Assembly: GCA_016789245.1 (NCBI GenBank)
Contig: JAEURM010000107.1
Location: 1-6,727 of the forward strand
DNA from: Anaerolineales bacterium
GTDB lineage: Bacteria; Chloroflexota; Anaerolineae; Anaerolineales; UBA6663
DNA length: 6,727 bases
Direction of reading: 5' to 3'
Shown here: piece after piece, positions 4,901 to 6,727 of the stretch
How the letters are laid out: every line of letters starts with the position of its first letter
Numbering within the stretch: position 1 is the first letter of the stretch
The notes under the pieces: model-generated
Told to the model about the DNA's origin: nothing
Databases searched by the model: none
Seen by the model: only the letters and a program-made list of their open reading frames with translations
Position numbers and translations under genes: made by a program

Positions 4901-6727
4901 TTAGCGAGTGATTGTACTCTCGCCCAGCGGCAAAGCCGCGCTGACTTGCGTGCCGCCATTTAGGCCAGCTTGTACTTTGAGCGAGCCGCCGAGTTCTTCG
5001 GCGCGCTCCCGCATGGAGCGCAGGCCCACCCCCGCCCGTAATTCGGCGGGCAGGCCGCGGCCATCATCCGCAATTTCAATCCGCAACTCATGCGCATTGC
5101 CTTGAAATTGGATTGAGCACTGTTGGGCGTGCGCGTGCCGAATGACGTTGGTCAGCGCTTCGAGTGCGATGCGATAGGCGGCCACTTCCACAGCGGCGGG
5201 TAATGCGGGCAGAGCGGCGGGCAGTTCACCCACTTCCACCCGCAGGCTACCATTCACGGATTGCGTCACATGGTCACGAATGGCCTCGGCCAAGCCGCGC
5301 TCATCCAAAGCTGGTGGGCGCAAACCGTACACCAAGCGGCGCACATCGCTCACGGTTTCTTGGGTTTGGGCCATCACTTCATTCAACAGCGGCTCAGCCG
5401 AGGCCGGGTCATGTTGAAGCAATTGTTTGGCGGCGGCCAGCTTTAGGCCCTGGCTGGCCAGCGCCGGCCCCAGGCCATCATGCAAATCGCGGCGCAAGCG
5501 GCGGCGTTCTTCTTCCCGCGCCGTCACTAAACTTTGGCGCGCGGTCTGCAAGTCTTTGGTCAAACTCACGGCATGTACCGCCATCCCGGCCTGCCGCGCA
5601 ATGTTCTCCAACAGATGCTGATCTAGCGGGCTGAATGGCTCACCGGGCGCGCGTGGGGCCACGAGCAAGAAGCCAATGGTTTCAAATTGATGTTTGAGCG
5701 GAATGGCTTGCAAGCCCGCCGATGGCGGCGTTCCGGCATTTGAATATTCGGCGGCGAGGCTTTCATTCACCTTGATAGCCACATACGGCAATTTTAGAGT
5801 TTGCCCCACCGTTTCTGCCAACACGGGCAGAACGGCCTCCGGCGCGAGGGTGGCTTCTAGCCGCGCACCCAACCGATTGAGCACACTCACGGGGTCATCG
5901 CGTTCGCCGTACATCAGCCGATTGACGGCGCTTTGCAACTGCTGACGCACCGACTGAACTACCAGCGCCACAAGGCCCACGCCTAAAAGCGAGAAGGCCC
6001 AATTGCCAGCCGCTTGGAACATTACGCCCAATCCGCCCACCACCAGCACATACAGTCCGGCCACAATCAAAGTCAACAAGCCGTACACCAGTGTGCGGTT
6101 GATGACCAAATCAATCTCAAACAGCCGGTAGCGCAAGATGGCGAGGCTGACGGCGGTGGCGATGACGGCAATGACGGCCGAGGAGCTAATGAGCGTAATT
6201 TCAAAGGCCAGCAACGGATTGAGCCAAAAAGTAGCCGCACCGTAAAGGAGCGCCGCGATTAATAACGCTAAACTGGTGGCATAAACCAAACCCTTTAATT
6301 GCTCACGCGCAATCCCCCGCACGCGCCGGAAGCGGACGACCAGCGCCGCCAGTGAACCAATCATGCCAACGGCCACTAAAACACCCGCCACCACCCATAG
6401 CCCATCCAACACGGCCACGGCGCTCGTCATCCCAAACGGGTTGGGCGTGGGCGTAGGTTCAATGGGCGGGCTGGGGTGCAAGGCGACTGCGATGATAATG
6501 AAAGCCAGCCCTAAACCGGCCGCCCAGCCAACGGGCCACCAACGTCTGGAAGGCAGATGACCGTCGGGAAAAAGTAAAAGGAGAAACGTCAACGGGAGCA
6601 AGTTGGCCGGAATCCAAACCCACAAATCCAGCCAGCGGGCTACAGCAACGCCGGGCAACGTCAGCACGCCGGTATCGCTCAATAAACGGTAGCCAAAAGC
6701 GCCGGAAGTGAGGGCTGAGAAAAAACC
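4901..6727 (-). CDS. Membrane sensor histidine kinase, HisKA_3 type, N-terminus cut by window edge
   Basis: The frame is open to the right edge and 608 residues are visible (numbered here from the first full codon at 6725-6727). A TTG at 6680-6682 is not a credible start, because residues upstream continue the membrane region. About seven membrane helices lie within residues 1-260, with LFPDGHLPSRRWWP after the first and a Pro-Thr-rich external loop (about 85-100). A GAF-like sensory region follows (about 285-385), then a coiled helix into the HisKA_3 motif EEERRRLRRDLHDGLGPAL with phospho-acceptor His416. The HATPase domain shows the N box (EALTNVIRHAHA, Asn527), DDGRG (about 554-558), GVGLRSM (566-572) and a GGTQV G2-like end. 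It should autophosphorylate and pass phosphate to the adjacent regulator. The signal is unknown; the helices suggest a membrane or envelope cue. Confidence 0.93.
   Translation of the reverse strand, partial: GFFSALTSGAFGYRLLSDTGVLTLPGVAVARWLDLWVWIPANLLPLTFLLLLFPDGHLPSRRWWPVGWAAGLGLAFIIIAVALHPSPPIEPTPTPNPFGMTSAVAVLDGLWVVAGVLVAVGMIGSLAALVVRFRRVRGIAREQLKGLVYATSLALLIAALLYGAATFWLNPLLAFEITLISSSAVIAVIATAVSLAILRYRLFEIDLVINRTLVYGLLTLIVAGLYVLVVGGLGVMFQAAGNWAFSLLGVGLVALVVQSVRQQLQSAVNRLMYGERDDPVSVLNRLGARLEATLAPEAVLPVLAETVGQTLKLPYVAIKVNESLAAEYSNAGTPPSAGLQAIPLKHQFETIGFLLVAPRAPGEPFSPLDQHLLENIARQAGMAVHAVSLTKDLQTARQSLVTAREEERRRLRRDLHDGLGPALASQGLKLAAAKQLLQHDPASAEPLLNEVMAQTQETVSDVRRLVYGLRPPALDERGLAEAIRDHVTQSVNGSLRVEVGELPAALPALPAAVEVAAYRIALEALTNVIRHAHAQQCSIQFQGNAHELRIEIADDGRGLPAELRAGVGLRSMRERAEELGGSLKVQAGLNGGTQVSAALPLGESTITR

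Noticed and set aside
4897..4959. 21-residue N-terminal extension of the response regulator
   Set aside because: It overlaps the kinase 3' end and adds a basic segment not seen in the family; MNKIRVLIADDH from 4896 is the standard beginning.
5164..5634. 156-codon open frame on the plus strand
   Set aside because: It is antisense to the HisKA/HATPase region of the sensor kinase and has no domain-like content.
1..6727. CRISPR array, tRNA/rRNA gene, insertion sequence or attachment site
   Set aside because: No spaced repeat array, RNA-gene-like segment or transposase frame was seen. Apart from the two small gaps described, the window is filled by protein-coding genes.

Overview
The window looks like a piece of a Chloroflexota (Anaerolineae-like) genome, probably a draft or metagenome contig. 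The main clue is the sensor kinase at the right end. Its multi-pass N-terminus carries an LFPDG(H/R)LPSRRW-type segment, then a GAF-like region and a HisKA_3 dimerisation domain, an architecture I associate with that phylum. The assignment is inference from protein style. No rRNA or marker gene is present to confirm it.

Layout. The left edge holds the C-terminal part of a plus-strand SRPBCC/AHSA1-type protein (1-281). It is followed by a perfect inverted repeat (291-326) that fills most of the 45-base gap to a convergent minus-strand gene block. All remaining genes are on the minus strand. In transcription order (right to left) they are: a membrane histidine kinase whose N-terminus is cut by the right edge (4901-6727), a NarL/FixJ response regulator (4228-4896), a six-helix membrane protein of unknown function (3569-4213), an alpha/beta hydrolase (2647-3489), a GT1 glycosyltransferase of the sterol/glycopeptide type (1385-2650), and an APH/ecdysteroid-kinase-like phosphotransferase (327-1385). 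Spacings are 4 nt, 14 nt, 79 nt, an ATAA overlap and a TAATG overlap, so this is probably one operon, perhaps with an internal break in the 79-nt gap.

How the genes may work together. The kinase and regulator form a two-component pair. The last three genes are translationally linked and encode an esterase-like hydrolase, a sugar transferase and a small-molecule kinase, suggesting modification of a lipid, sterol-like molecule or natural product. The substrate cannot be read from sequence.

Most notable point. The glycosyltransferase has no ATG, GTG, TTG or CTG available where its protein must begin. Its conserved N-terminus (KILLSSFGTRGDVQPYLAL) is open, in frame and preceded by GGAG at 8 nt, but the start position is occupied by ATA. 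That ATA sits in an ATAA overlap with the hydrolase stop codon, exactly where the common ATGA overlap would be. Either this is a natural AUA start or a single G-to-A change (mutation or sequence error). A start-codon-only gene call would begin at the internal GTG at 2507-2509 and lose 47 residues, including the nucleotide-sugar-binding motif.
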